Shown here: positions 1 through 6,861 of the stretch, piece by piece
How positions within the stretch are numbered: position 1 is the first letter of the stretch
Layout: every line of letters begins with the position of its first letter
Source of the DNA: an uncultured Oscillospiraceae bacterium
GTDB taxonomy: Bacteria > Bacillota > Clostridia > Oscillospirales > Oscillospiraceae
Length of the DNA: 11,402 nucleotides
Reading direction: 5' to 3'
NCBI GenBank assembly: GCA_910579485.1
Contig: CAJTVO010000107.1
Location: 1 to 11,402 of the forward strand
Made by a program: the position numbers and the translations under genes
Notes under the pieces: generated by a model
The model's input: only the letters and a program-made list of their open reading frames with translations
What the model was told of the DNA's origin: nothing
Databases searched by the model: none

Positions 1-249
1 ACGAGGGAGCAGAGGTTTTCGATCAGGGTCTCGCCCTGCGAACTGGGAGGCAGTCCCGCCCGCACCATGCCGGTGGCCCGGTAGTCTCTTAAAAGAATCG
101 TGCCGCTCGGAGGCGAACCCAACGATGAAGACCGAAGGGCCAGGGAGTTGCGGCGGAGATTCGACTACCATCGGCCCAGGGAAGAGATTGGGGAAAGGAG
201 ACAAACAGGTCGTAGCGTAAACAAAAAACCCCCGTCATTCAGGAAGATT
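1..249 (+). ncRNA. Possible structured noncoding RNA, unassigned, cut by the left window edge
   Basis: No convincing gene is seen here, but the + strand shows nested helices. CAGGG (24-28) pairs with CCCTG (34-38) over a TCTCG loop, extended by TCG/CGA across a two-base bulge. GGTAGTC (80-86) pairs with GACTACC (163-169), extended by GGCC (75-78) with GGCC (173-176). Inside it, ATCGT (97-101) pairs with ACGAT (122-126). Long-range closing stems with internal hairpins are typical of folded RNAs, and a T-tailed hairpin follows at 250-281. The clostridial raiA RNA, about 200 nt, is one thing to test, but I could not match a consensus and do not claim it. It could also be ordinary GC-rich intergenic DNA or the 5' part of a - strand gene leaving the left edge. 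Confidence 0.3.
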
Positions 250-281
250 CTTAAGAAACGTAGTTTCTTAAGCGGTTTTTT
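250..281 (+). terminator. Perfect 10-bp inverted repeat with T-tail, terminator-like
   Basis: CTTAAGAAAC (250-259) and GTTTCTTAAG (263-272) are perfectly complementary around the three-base loop GTA. They are followed by CGG and a run of six T (276-281), which is the layout of a + strand rho-independent terminator. The stem is AT-rich, so it is weaker than the other terminators in the window. It would end a transcript coming from the left edge, before the Gre gene. It may instead be one module of an interspersed palindromic repeat with the two hairpins that follow. Confidence 0.45.
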
Positions 282-311
282 GGTGACTTTTTGTCCGCAC
301 AAAAAGTCACC
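282..311. repeat. Perfect 13-bp inverted repeat
   Basis: GGTGACTTTTTGT (282-294) and ACAAAAAGTCACC (299-311) form a perfect 13-bp stem with the loop CCGC. It begins immediately after the T-run of the previous hairpin and lies about 50 bases upstream of the Gre start codon. A single terminator needs no such second hairpin, so a repeat element or an RNA-level regulatory structure is more likely. Confidence 0.85.
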
Positions 312-318
312 CGGGGTC

Positions 319-337
319 CGGGGCCGGGGAGGCCCCG
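319..337. repeat. GC-rich 7-bp inverted repeat upstream of gre
   Basis: CGGGGCC (319-325) and GGCCCCG (331-337) pair perfectly over the five-base loop GGGGA. The hairpin ends eight bases before the ribosome binding site of the Gre gene (TAGGAGG, near 345-351). It is the third perfect hairpin in a row between 250 and 337. Confidence 0.75.
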
Positions 338-358
338 AATAAGTTAGGAGGAACACCG

Positions 359-862
359 ATGTACGATGAACTGACAGAAATCGACATCAAGAAGATGAAA
401 GAAGAAATCGCCTATCGGATCCAGGTACTGCGCCCGCAACTGATTGCGGACGTCCAAACTGCCCGCGCTTTCGGCGACCTGAGCGAAAATTTCGAGTACA
501 AGTGCGCCAAGCAGGAAAAAAACCGCAACGAGAGCCGGATCAGATACCTGGAACGCATGGTCCGCACCGCCAAGGTGATTACCGACACCTCCTCGGAGGA
601 CACTATCGGACTTTACGATAAAATCGTTGTTTTCAACGAGAAACTGCAAAAGGAAATGTCCCTGCAAATCGTGACCACCCTCCGGCAGGACGCTCTGCGG
701 GGAGCTATCAGTAAGGAATCCCCCGTGGGCAAGGCCCTCCTGGGCCGCCGCGCAGGCGAGCGCGTCCACGTCAAAGCCAGCGAAACCTTGGAGTACGATA
801 TGGTCATCCGATCCATCGAAAAGGGGGAGGACGACGGCTCCCTCGCCATCAGCTCGTATTGA
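359..862 (+). CDS. greA: Gre-family transcript cleavage (elongation) factor
   Basis: This protein of 167 residues matches GreA/GreB factors, which enter the RNA polymerase secondary channel and stimulate cleavage of backtracked RNA. Residues about 5-75 form the N-terminal coiled-coil hairpin. Its tip carries the family signature ARxxGDLSENxEY, with the acidic residues D40 and E43 that hold the catalytic magnesium in known Gre factors. The C-terminal globular domain contains the conserved SPVGKALLG segment near residue 121. The length is close to the usual 155-165. The ATG at 359 has an AGGAGG-type ribosome binding site eight bases upstream. The gene heads a compact + strand operon, with 12 bases to the next gene. 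I saw no clear promoter between the hairpins at 250-337 and the start. A GreB-like paralogue role cannot be excluded, as clostridia may carry several copies. Confidence 0.93.
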   Translation: MYDELTEIDIKKMKEEIAYRIQVLRPQLIADVQTARAFGDLSENFEYKCAKQEKNRNESRIRYLERMVRTAKVITDTSSEDTIGLYDKIVVFNEKLQKEMSLQIVTTLRQDALRGAISKESPVGKALLGRRAGERVHVKASETLEYDMVIRSIEKGEDDGSLAISSY

Positions 863-874
863 GGAGGAACCATT

Positions 875-1327
875 ATGAGAAGAACAGACCGTCAGCGGGA
901 CGCCGCTTTCGCCTGGGAGGTCTTCGACCGCGCGCCTTACGCCGTCTTGAGCGTCCGGGACGGCGAGGGCGGTTACGGTATCCCCGTCAGCCCCGCCCGG
1001 GTGGGGGAGACCATCTACTTCCACAGCGCCCCGGCTGGGAAAAAACTGGACTGCCTGCGCAAGTGGCCGGAGGCCACCCTCACCGCGGCAGAAGTCCTTG
1101 GACCGGAACGGTTCAGCGTCCGCTATCGCTCCGCCGTGGCCTGTGGCCGGGTGATCCCCGTGGAGGACCCGGCGGAAAAGCTGGAGGCCCTCCGGGCCAT
1201 CACCCGGCGGCACTGCCCCCAGGACCTCCCGGACTTCGACGCCTATGCGCCCCCCATCCTCAAGAGCACCTTCGTCTGGAGGATGGAGGTCTCTGAGATC
1301 ACAGGAAAGGAGCGGACGCCGGGTTGA
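875..1327 (+). CDS. Pyridoxamine 5'-phosphate oxidase-like flavin-binding protein (NimA-related)
   Basis: This 150-residue protein has the hallmarks of the small split-barrel flavoproteins related to NimA (5-nitroimidazole reductase family). It opens with MRRxDR, followed by a short strand region (PYAVLSVRDGEGGYGIPVSP) and the segment IYFHSAPAGKKLDCL. In relatives this segment holds the conserved histidine (here H50) and the FMN phosphate contact. These proteins are cytoplasmic dimers that bind FMN or a related cofactor; the true substrate is usually unknown. A strong GAGGAGG site lies just upstream of the ATG and overlaps the gre stop codon region. The stop TGA overlaps the TTG start of the next gene, so the two are probably translationally coupled. 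Family assignment is good, but nitroimidazole reduction is not shown by the sequence. Confidence 0.85.
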   Translation: MRRTDRQRDAAFAWEVFDRAPYAVLSVRDGEGGYGIPVSPARVGETIYFHSAPAGKKLDCLRKWPEATLTAAEVLGPERFSVRYRSAVACGRVIPVEDPAEKLEALRAITRRHCPQDLPDFDAYAPPILKSTFVWRMEVSEITGKERTPG

Positions 1328-2397
1328 AACAGGCAGTCAGAATTTTGCTGACAGTCCTGCTGGTGCTGGTCTTGGCCGTGGGAGGCTACGCGGCCTACGT
1401 CTTCCTCTCCTGGTACCGCCTGGACGACAACCTCCCCCTGGAGGTGCAGACCCTCCACGACTACGGCATAGACCGCCCCCTGGAGACCGGGAGGCGCTAC
1501 CGTGCGGCCTCCTACAACATCGGCTTCGGGGCCTACAGCGGCGACTACAGCTTCTTCATGGACGGCGGCACGGAGAGCCGCGCCCGCTCCCCGGAGGCGG
1601 TGGTGGAGAACGTCTCCGGCGCGGTCCAGGCCCTGCAGGAGCTGGACCCGGACTTCCTCCTCCTCCAGGAGGTGGACGTGGACGGCACCCGCAGCCACCA
1701 TCAGGACGAGTGGGCCCTGGTGTGCAGTCAGACCGCTTACCTCCACGGCACCTTCGCCCAGAATTACGACAGCCCCTACCTCTTTTGGCCCCTCCTGTCG
1801 CCCCACGGGGCCAACCGGGCCGGACAGGCTACCTTCTCCAAGTTCCCCATAACATCCGCTCTCCGGCGGCAATTGCCCATTGAGGAGAGCTTCATGAAGC
1901 TGGTGGACCTGGACCGCTGTTACAGCGTCCAGCGCCTCAGCGTAGGGGAGCGGGAGCTGGTGCTCTACAACCTCCATCTCTCCGCCTATACCTCCGACGA
2001 CACCATCGCGGAGAAGCAGTTGAAGATGCTCTTCGCGGACATGCTTGCGGAGTACGAAAAGGGCAATTACGCCATCGCCGGGGGCGACTTCAATAAGGAC
2101 ATCCTCGGACATTCCGAGGAGACCTTCGGCGTCTCCGGCCCGGACTACACCTGGGCCCAGCCCATCCCCCCGGAGCTGGTCCCGGAGGGACTGTCCATCG
2201 TCGCCCCCTTTGACGAGGACGATCCGGTGCCCTCCTGCCGCAACGCCGACCGCCCTTACGGCCCCGGCAGCTACGTGGTCACCGTGGACGGCTTCATCGT
2301 CTCCGCCAATGTCACCGTGGAGCACGCTTCGGTCTGCGACACCGCCTTCCGCTGGAGCGACCACAACCCCGTTTACCTGGATTTTATCCTGGAATGA
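1324..2397 (+). CDS. Membrane-anchored endonuclease/exonuclease/phosphatase-family protein
   Basis: This 357-residue protein has an uncleaved-looking N-terminal membrane segment (residues about 7-30) and then an extracytoplasmic domain of the endonuclease/exonuclease/phosphatase superfamily. The metal and catalytic residues of that fold are all present: N65 in ASYNIGFG, E116 in LLLQEV, H218 in NLHLS, D255 and N257 in GGDFNKD, D322 in VDGF, and D346-H347 in WSDHNP. Family members hydrolyse phosphodiester or phosphomonoester bonds in nucleic acids, phospholipids or inositol phosphates. The predicted surface location favours a lipid or extracellular nucleic-acid substrate, but that is inference. 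The start is TTG at 1324, with AGGAAAGGAG upstream, overlapping the previous stop as TTGA. The gene ends just before a shared bidirectional terminator. Confidence 0.88.
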   Translation: MKQAVRILLTVLLVLVLAVGGYAAYVFLSWYRLDDNLPLEVQTLHDYGIDRPLETGRRYRAASYNIGFGAYSGDYSFFMDGGTESRARSPEAVVENVSGAVQALQELDPDFLLLQEVDVDGTRSHHQDEWALVCSQTAYLHGTFAQNYDSPYLFWPLLSPHGANRAGQATFSKFPITSALRRQLPIEESFMKLVDLDRCYSVQRLSVGERELVLYNLHLSAYTSDDTIAEKQLKMLFADMLAEYEKGNYAIAGGDFNKDILGHSEETFGVSGPDYTWAQPIPPELVPEGLSIVAPFDEDDPVPSCRNADRPYGPGSYVVTVDGFIVSANVTVEHASVCDTAFRWSDHNPVYLDFILE

Positions 2398-2400
2398 GAA

Positions 2401-2432
2401 AATCCCCCTCGCCCAGCCGGGTGAGGGGGATT
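2401..2432. terminator. Strong bidirectional terminator between convergent genes
   Basis: AATCCCCCTC (2401-2410) pairs perfectly with GAGGGGGATT (2423-2432). The stem continues inward by about four more pairs to an AGCC loop. It lies three bases past the + strand stop codon and two bases past the - strand aminotransferase stop codon. The T-tail is better on the - strand side (TTTTCTC, read leftward) than on the + side. It therefore most clearly ends the aminotransferase transcript and probably also blocks read-through from the gre operon. Confidence 0.85.
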
Positions 2433-2434
2433 GA

Positions 2435-3601
2435 TCATGCCATTTTCTCCTTGATATGGCTCAGCCGCTCCAGGGCCTCGTTGAGGGTCTCATCCCTCTT
2501 GGCGAAGTGGAGCCGGACAATATCCTGGACATCCTCCTTGAAGAAGGACGTGCCGGGGACGCAGGCCACGCCCACCTTCCGGGCCATCTCCTCGCAGAAC
2601 TCCACATCCGTCTGCCCCTTTTTCAGGTAGGGCCCGATGTTTGCAAGGACGAAGTACGCGCCCTGAGGGTCGGTGAACGGAATGCCAATGCGTTTGAGCC
2701 CGTCGGTGAAGAGCTTTTTCATATGGGCGTAGTGGGCCCTGAATTCATCATAGTAGCTGTCAGGCATGTCCAGCCCCACCACAGCGGCCTCCATGAGGGG
2801 GGAGGGAGCGCCCACTGTGTTGAAGTCGTGGTACTGCTTGATACGCTCCATGATGGGTTCCGGGGCGATGGCGTAGCCCAGACGCCACCCTGTGATGGAG
2901 TAGGTCTTGGAGAGGCTGGAACAGCTCACCGTCCGCTCCCACATGCCGGGCAGGGAGTTCATATAGGTGTGCTTGTGGCCCTCGTAGATGATGTGCTCAT
3001 AGACCTCATCCATGATGGCGTAGACATCGTATTTGACGCACAGGTCCGCGATGATCTTCAGCTCGTCACAGGTGAACACCTTGCCGCTGGGGTTGGAGGG
3101 ATTGCAGACCAAAATGGCCTTGGCTCCCTGCTTGAAGGCATCCTCCAGTACGTTGGCGTCAAAGCCGAAGTCCGGCGGGACCAGGGGGACGAACACCGGC
3201 TCGCAGCCGGCCATGATGGCCTGGGCCCGGTAGTTCTCGAAGTAGGGGGAGAAGAGGATGACCTTGTCCCCGGGGTTGGTAAGGGCAAAGAGGGTATCCA
3301 CCATGGCCTCCGTGGAGCCGATGGTGACTACGATCTCCTTTTCCGGGTCCAGGGTGCGGCCCATGAAGCGTCCGCACTTGCGGGCCAGGGCCTGCCGGAA
3401 GTTGGGCGCGCCCATGGTGATGGGGTACTGGTGGGGACCCAGGAGGCTGACCTCGGCCAGACGGTCCAGCATCTCCCGGGGCGGGTCGAAGTCCGGGAAC
3501 CCCTGGGCCAGATTGATGGCCCCGCAGTCCAGGGAGATACGGGTCATCCGGCGGATCACCGAATCGGTGAACAACTTATTTTTCCTGCTCAATTCCTGCA
3601 T
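2435..3601 (-). CDS. Pyridoxal-phosphate-dependent class I/II aminotransferase
   Basis: This 388-residue, full-length fold-type I aminotransferase most resembles the kynurenine/methionine/aspartate-like branch, shown by the N-terminal INLAQGFPDFDPP signature. The cofactor site is complete. K232 in SSLSKTYSITGWRLGY is the Schiff-base lysine, with N170 in NPSNPSG, D198-Y201 in MDEVY, R240, and a C-terminal VRLHFA arginine that binds substrate carboxylate in relatives. The enzyme moves an amino group between an amino acid and a 2-oxoacid in the cytoplasm; the specific amino acid cannot be read from sequence. The gene stands alone, with its own likely promoter at 3649-3677 and a terminator at 2401-2432. 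Only a weak ribosome binding site (AAGGA, about 12 bases upstream) precedes the ATG at 3601. Confidence 0.93.
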   Translation of the reverse strand: MQELSRKNKLFTDSVIRRMTRISLDCGAINLAQGFPDFDPPREMLDRLAEVSLLGPHQYPITMGAPNFRQALARKCGRFMGRTLDPEKEIVVTIGSTEAMVDTLFALTNPGDKVILFSPYFENYRAQAIMAGCEPVFVPLVPPDFGFDANVLEDAFKQGAKAILVCNPSNPSGKVFTCDELKIIADLCVKYDVYAIMDEVYEHIIYEGHKHTYMNSLPGMWERTVSCSSLSKTYSITGWRLGYAIAPEPIMERIKQYHDFNTVGAPSPLMEAAVVGLDMPDSYYDEFRAHYAHMKKLFTDGLKRIGIPFTDPQGAYFVLANIGPYLKKGQTDVEFCEEMARKVGVACVPGTSFFKEDVQDIVRLHFAKRDETLNEALERLSHIKEKMA

Positions 3602-3648
3602 GGAGCATCAGTCCTTTTTCTTCTTTTTCCGCTGGGGAAATCAAGTTT

Positions 3649-3677
3649 ACTTTATCACTTTCTATTGTTAAAGTCAA
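3649..3677 (-). promoter_or_regulatory. Likely sigma-A promoter of the aminotransferase gene
   Basis: Read on the - strand, TTGACT (3677-3672) and TAAAGT (3654-3649) are separated by exactly 17 bases. They sit about 48 bases before the ATG at 3601, in an otherwise AT-rich stretch. The -35 box matches the consensus at five of six positions; the -10 box is weaker. Confidence 0.6.
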
Positions 3678-3755
3678 TGGGGAAGTGGTACAAAGAACGG
3701 CGTGTCTGCCGGAGAAATCTTTGTTTCCGCGTTTTCCAGAGGGGGACAGAATCGG

Positions 3756-3784
3756 AAAAGAGGCCCCGCCAGCGGCGGAGCCTC
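3756..3784 (-). terminator. Rho-independent terminator of the ftsE-ftsX-peptidase operon
   Basis: On the - strand an 11-bp stem (3784-3774 with 3770-3760, one G-U wobble) closes over a three-base loop. It is followed by TTTT (3759-3756) and then further pyrimidines. It starts eight bases past the peptidase stop codon. Confidence 0.85.
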
Positions 3785-3791
3785 CTGCTTT

Positions 3792-5009
3792 TTAATATGC
3801 CTGGATCCAGCCGGGCAGGTAGGTCCTGGGGTCAATGCGGGACCCGCCCTCCTTGATCTCGTAGTGGAGATGGGGCCCGCTGGAGATGCCCGTGGAGCCG
3901 GTGACGCCGATGACCTGCCCCTGGGAGACCACGTCGCCCTCCTTCACCGAGCGGCTGGACATGTGGGCGTAGAGGGTAGTATTGCCGGGGCCATGGCTGA
4001 TGACCACGTAGTTGCCGTAGGAGCTGGACTTCTCGGAGGTGATGACCACCCCGGCCTTGGTGGCCAGCACGCTGGTGGAGTAGCCTACGCCGCCGATATC
4101 GACGCCCTTGTGGTTGGTGGAAGCGCCCCGGATGCCGGTGCTCCGGGAGCCGTAGGGGGAGGTGATCTTTTTGCTTGCATTCTCCGGCCAGATGTACCCG
4201 CCCGCGGTAGCGGTCCAGTTCATCTGGGCGGCCCGCATCTGCTCCTCCAGCTCCTTCTCCTTCTTCTTGATGGCCTCCTGGATACGCTTCTCCTCGGCCT
4301 CCTTCTCCGCGAGAAGGGCGGCGGCGATCTCCTCGTTTGCCTGGAGCTCCTTGACCAGATCGTCAGCAGCCTTGCGCTGCCCGTCCAGCTCCACCTTCTT
4401 GGCCTCCTGCTCGGCCTTGGCCTGCTCGGCTTCCGTCTTGAGCTGTTCCTGGTAGGCCTGCTTCTCCTCAATCTCCACATGGATGCGCCGGAGCTCGTCC
4501 AGCACGCTCTGGTCGTAGTTCATGACCGCCTGGATATCGGAGAGGCGGCTGAGGAGGTCGGAGAAGCTGGAGGCCTTGAAGAGCACGGCCCAGTAGGAGG
4601 TGGTGCCAGACTTCTCCATGGCCCGGGCCCGGTTGCAGAAGAGCTCGTACTGGTCCGCCTCCTGCTGTTGGTTGACCTCCAGCTCGTAGGCGGTCTGCTC
4701 CAGCAGGGCCTCGTAGCCGGAGATCTGGGAGGCGATGTTCTCGATCTCCCGGACGGTGACGGCGATCTGGTCGTCCAGGAGGTTCCGCTTTTTGATGGCG
4801 TCGTTCTTGTCGTTTTTCAGCTTGGAGAGCTGGGACTCGATATCCTGCCGCTCACTTTTGAGCCCCTTGGCGTCATCTTTCAGGTTGTCGATCTCCTTCT
4901 GGGTCACCGCATGGGCGGTGGGGACCAGCCCCGCGTCCTGAGCAGGGGGGAGGAGGGCCAGCAGTAACAGTGCCGCCAGCAGTCCGGCGAGTTTGCGCCG
5001 CGTTTTCAT
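3792..5009 (-). CDS. Secreted coiled-coil M23 (LytM-type) peptidase, EnvC/PcsB-like partner of FtsEX
   Basis: This is an exported murein hydrolase or hydrolase activator of 405 residues. A signal peptide (MKTRRK, hydrophobic core, AHA near residue 34) is followed by a long charged coiled coil, about residues 36-260. A C-terminal M23 domain carries H300 and D304 (HKGVD), H349 (YAH) and H380/H382 (HLH). All zinc and catalytic positions are therefore present, so it may be a true endopeptidase, unlike EnvC, which is a degenerate activator. The start was set at ATG 5009. The in-frame ATG at 5021 runs directly into the only ribosome binding site (GAAAGGA, 5027-5021), while 5009 has workable spacing. 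It lies 20 bases after ftsX. In the E. coli FtsEX-EnvC and pneumococcal FtsEX-PcsB systems the coiled coil docks on FtsX and ATP hydrolysis switches on cell-wall cleavage. The same role is inferred here. Confidence 0.92.
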   Translation of the reverse strand: MKTRRKLAGLLAALLLLALLPPAQDAGLVPTAHAVTQKEIDNLKDDAKGLKSERQDIESQLSKLKNDKNDAIKKRNLLDDQIAVTVREIENIASQISGYEALLEQTAYELEVNQQQEADQYELFCNRARAMEKSGTTSYWAVLFKASSFSDLLSRLSDIQAVMNYDQSVLDELRRIHVEIEEKQAYQEQLKTEAEQAKAEQEAKKVELDGQRKAADDLVKELQANEEIAAALLAEKEAEEKRIQEAIKKKEKELEEQMRAAQMNWTATAGGYIWPENASKKITSPYGSRSTGIRGASTNHKGVDIGGVGYSTSVLATKAGVVITSEKSSSYGNYVVISHGPGNTTLYAHMSSRSVKEGDVVSQGQVIGVTGSTGISSGPHLHYEIKEGGSRIDPRTYLPGWIQAY

Positions 5010-5029
5010 AGTGTATGTCATCCTTTCGT

Positions 5030-5917
5030 TTAGACCTGTAAGAACTTACTGATGGCGGAGAGGCTCCCTCCCACACCGATGAGCATCCCGGCGATGGCGA
5101 AGATCACCGCCACATAGCTCCACATATCCACAAAGGGCACGGTAGTGATGAGGTTGATAGTGTCGTTGGAGGCGATGGAGCGGGCCACGGCCTCGTAGAG
5201 CCCCCACTGGAGGAAGAACCCGATGACCGCCGAGAACAGCCCCAGCAGGAACCCCTCGTACACGAAGGGCCAGCGGATGAAGCCGTTGGTAGCGCCCACC
5301 ATCTTCATGATGGCGATCTCGTCCCGGCGGTCGAAGGTGGTCAGCTTGATGGTGTTGGCCATGATGAACACGGAGACCAGGAAGAGGATCGCGATCAGGA
5401 CCACGCAGACCACCCCGGCCACGTTGCGGATGGTGATAAAGCCCGCCGCCTCGTCCTCGTAAGCGTTGACATTGTCAATGTGGGGCAGGGCGTCCAGGGC
5501 CTCGCAGGTCTGGCGCATATAGGCGATGTCCACCAGGTCGATGGCGTAGCGGTGGGAGAAGTTGTCGTCCGGCAGGCCCTGGAAGAGCTCGTCGTCCTCG
5601 TACCGGGCCCGGAAGGCGGCGGCGGCCTCCTGATCGGATATGAAGTGGACGTCCCGGACGTTGGGGACCCGGCGCAGGGCCGGTTCCATCTCCCGGGCCT
5701 CCTTCTCGCTCAGGCCCAGCTCCACGAAGGCCAGCACCTGGTTCTGCTCCTCCAGGTCGGCCAGCATGGCGTTGGCGTTCACCGCGACCAGGGTGAAGGT
5801 GCCCATGATCAGCAGGCAGGCTACCGTGATGCCCACGGCCGCGAAGGACATGAAGCCGTGGCTGAACATGTTCACAGCGCCTTCTTTGATAAAATAGAAA
5901 AAATTGTGCTTGTTCAC
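5030..5917 (-). CDS. ftsX: Cell division protein FtsX
   Basis: This 295-residue integral membrane protein has the FtsX layout. It has a cytoplasmic N-terminus, TM1 (about 23-46), an extracellular domain (about 47-165), then TM2 (about 168-196), TM3 (about 215-240) and TM4 (about 265-290). The cytoplasmic loop FDRRDEIAIMKMVGAT is the conserved coupling region of FtsX/MacB-type permeases that contacts the ATPase. FtsX does not transport a substrate. It passes ATP-driven movement from FtsE to an outside cell-wall hydrolase, most likely the M23 protein encoded next. The start is GTG at 5917 and overlaps the ftsE stop as GTGA, which points to translational coupling and fixed stoichiometry. Length and topology are normal for Firmicutes FtsX. 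Confidence 0.96.
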   Translation of the reverse strand: MNKHNFFYFIKEGAVNMFSHGFMSFAAVGITVACLLIMGTFTLVAVNANAMLADLEEQNQVLAFVELGLSEKEAREMEPALRRVPNVRDVHFISDQEAAAAFRARYEDDELFQGLPDDNFSHRYAIDLVDIAYMRQTCEALDALPHIDNVNAYEDEAAGFITIRNVAGVVCVVLIAILFLVSVFIMANTIKLTTFDRRDEIAIMKMVGATNGFIRWPFVYEGFLLGLFSAVIGFFLQWGLYEAVARSIASNDTINLITTVPFVDMWSYVAVIFAIAGMLIGVGGSLSAISKFLQV

Positions 5918-6600
5918 AGTGTCTTCCTCCCGTAGTACCCATGGCCGTCGCTGACCACCCGGCCCCGCTCCAGCATGACCACGCGCTTGTCGAAGCGGTT
6001 GACCAGATCCTTCTCGTGGGTCACCACCAGCACCGTGGTCCCCAGGGCGTTGATCCGCTCCAGGAGCCGCATGATCTCCAGGGAGCGGGCGGGGTCCAGG
6101 TTGCCGGTGGGCTCGTCGGCGATGATGGTGCTGGGGTTGTTCAGCAGGGCCCGGGCGATGGCGACGCGCTGCTGCTCGCCGCCGGAGAGCTCCGAGGGCA
6201 GGCGGCGGCCCTTGTTCTCCAGGCCCACCAGGTTCAGGCAGTAGGGGATGCGCTTTCTGATCTCCTTGGGGCCCGCGCCCACCGCGCGCATGGCGAACAC
6301 CATATTATCATACACGGATTTGTGCTCTATCAGACGGAAATCCTGAAAGATCACCCCGACCGTCCGGCGGAGGTGGGGGATCTGCCACTCCTTGATGTTC
6401 CGCAGGGAGAAGCCGTTGACCATCACCCGGCCCTCGGTGGGTTCGATCTCGCCGATCAACAGCTTAATGACCGTGGATTTCCCGCTGCCAGACGGTCCCA
6501 CCATGAAGACAAATTCCCCGTCCAGGATCTCCATGGACAGTCCGTTGAGGGCGTGGGTGCCGTTTGGGTATTCCTTTACTACATCTGTCAGTCGTATCAT
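5914..6600 (-). CDS. ftsE: Cell division ATP-binding protein FtsE
   Basis: This 228-residue ABC ATPase has every motif intact: Walker A GPSGSGKST (35-43), Q-loop Q86, signature LSGGEQQR (138-145), Walker B TIIADEPTGNLD (158-169) and the switch histidine H195. The sequence around VIFQDFRLIEHKSVYDN and the short length are typical of FtsE rather than of importer or exporter ATPases. It should dimerise on the inner face of the membrane with FtsX and drive hydrolase activation at the division site or along the wall. It is the first gene of the operon, about 70 bases downstream of a near-consensus promoter. An AAAGGG ribosome binding site lies about 13 bases before the ATG, a rather long spacing. 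Confidence 0.96.
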   Translation of the reverse strand: MIRLTDVVKEYPNGTHALNGLSMEILDGEFVFMVGPSGSGKSTVIKLLIGEIEPTEGRVMVNGFSLRNIKEWQIPHLRRTVGVIFQDFRLIEHKSVYDNMVFAMRAVGAGPKEIRKRIPYCLNLVGLENKGRRLPSELSGGEQQRVAIARALLNNPSTIIADEPTGNLDPARSLEIMRLLERINALGTTVLVVTHEKDLVNRFDKRVVMLERGRVVSDGHGYYGRKTL

Positions 6601-6678
6601 GCTTTTTTGCGTACCCTTTCCGACCGGGAGGCCGTGTTCCTGTGTCTTCCAGAAATGGACAAAATGCTACATCTATAT

Positions 6679-6707
6679 ATCATACACATTGTTTTGGCTG
6701 GAGTCAA
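6679..6707 (-). promoter_or_regulatory. Likely sigma-A promoter of the ftsE operon
   Basis: On the - strand, TTGACT (6707-6702) and TATGAT (6684-6679) are 17 bases apart and each differs from consensus at one position. This places the transcription start near 6672 and leaves a leader of about 70 bases before ftsE. Confidence 0.7.
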
Positions 6708-6861
6708 GGGTGAAAACGATGGTTTTCCGCAAATTACAGCAAGAGGCGACCCTGACTGGCGCGATACCGGTCGATTCCTGTCGAAGACCTGGGGTTCCCG
6801 CCTCCGGACGCCTTTGCTCCCGGGCGTTTTTTCGCGCGCTGGAGGTGGTTTCAAAAAAAGA

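Noticed and set aside
1..164. Open - strand frame from the left edge to a TAG at 165-167, with a possible ATG at 66-68
   Set aside because: No ribosome binding site precedes the ATG and I recognise no family in the translation. It could still be the N-terminus of a gene leaving the window, so more leftward sequence is needed to decide; the + strand helices fit the region at least as well.
165..356. 63-residue - strand frame across the tandem hairpins
   Set aside because: It runs through the perfect inverted repeats and has no coding-like base use. It is a product of the repeats.
1243..2364. 373-residue - strand frame opposite the EEP-family gene
   Set aside because: It is a GC-rich shadow: the + strand protein has a full set of active-site residues, while the opposite frame has no recognisable domain and ends in the neighbouring gene.
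2456..4967. Long + strand frames (466 and 421 residues) opposite the aminotransferase and M23 genes
   Set aside because: They are antisense to well-identified genes, cross the intergenic promoter and terminator, and have low-complexity Gly/Leu/Val composition typical of shadows.
6808..6832. Terminator-like ACGCC/GGCGT hairpin with a T-run on the + strand
   Set aside because: The stem is only five pairs with a ten-base loop, and no + strand gene precedes it. It is probably a chance match.
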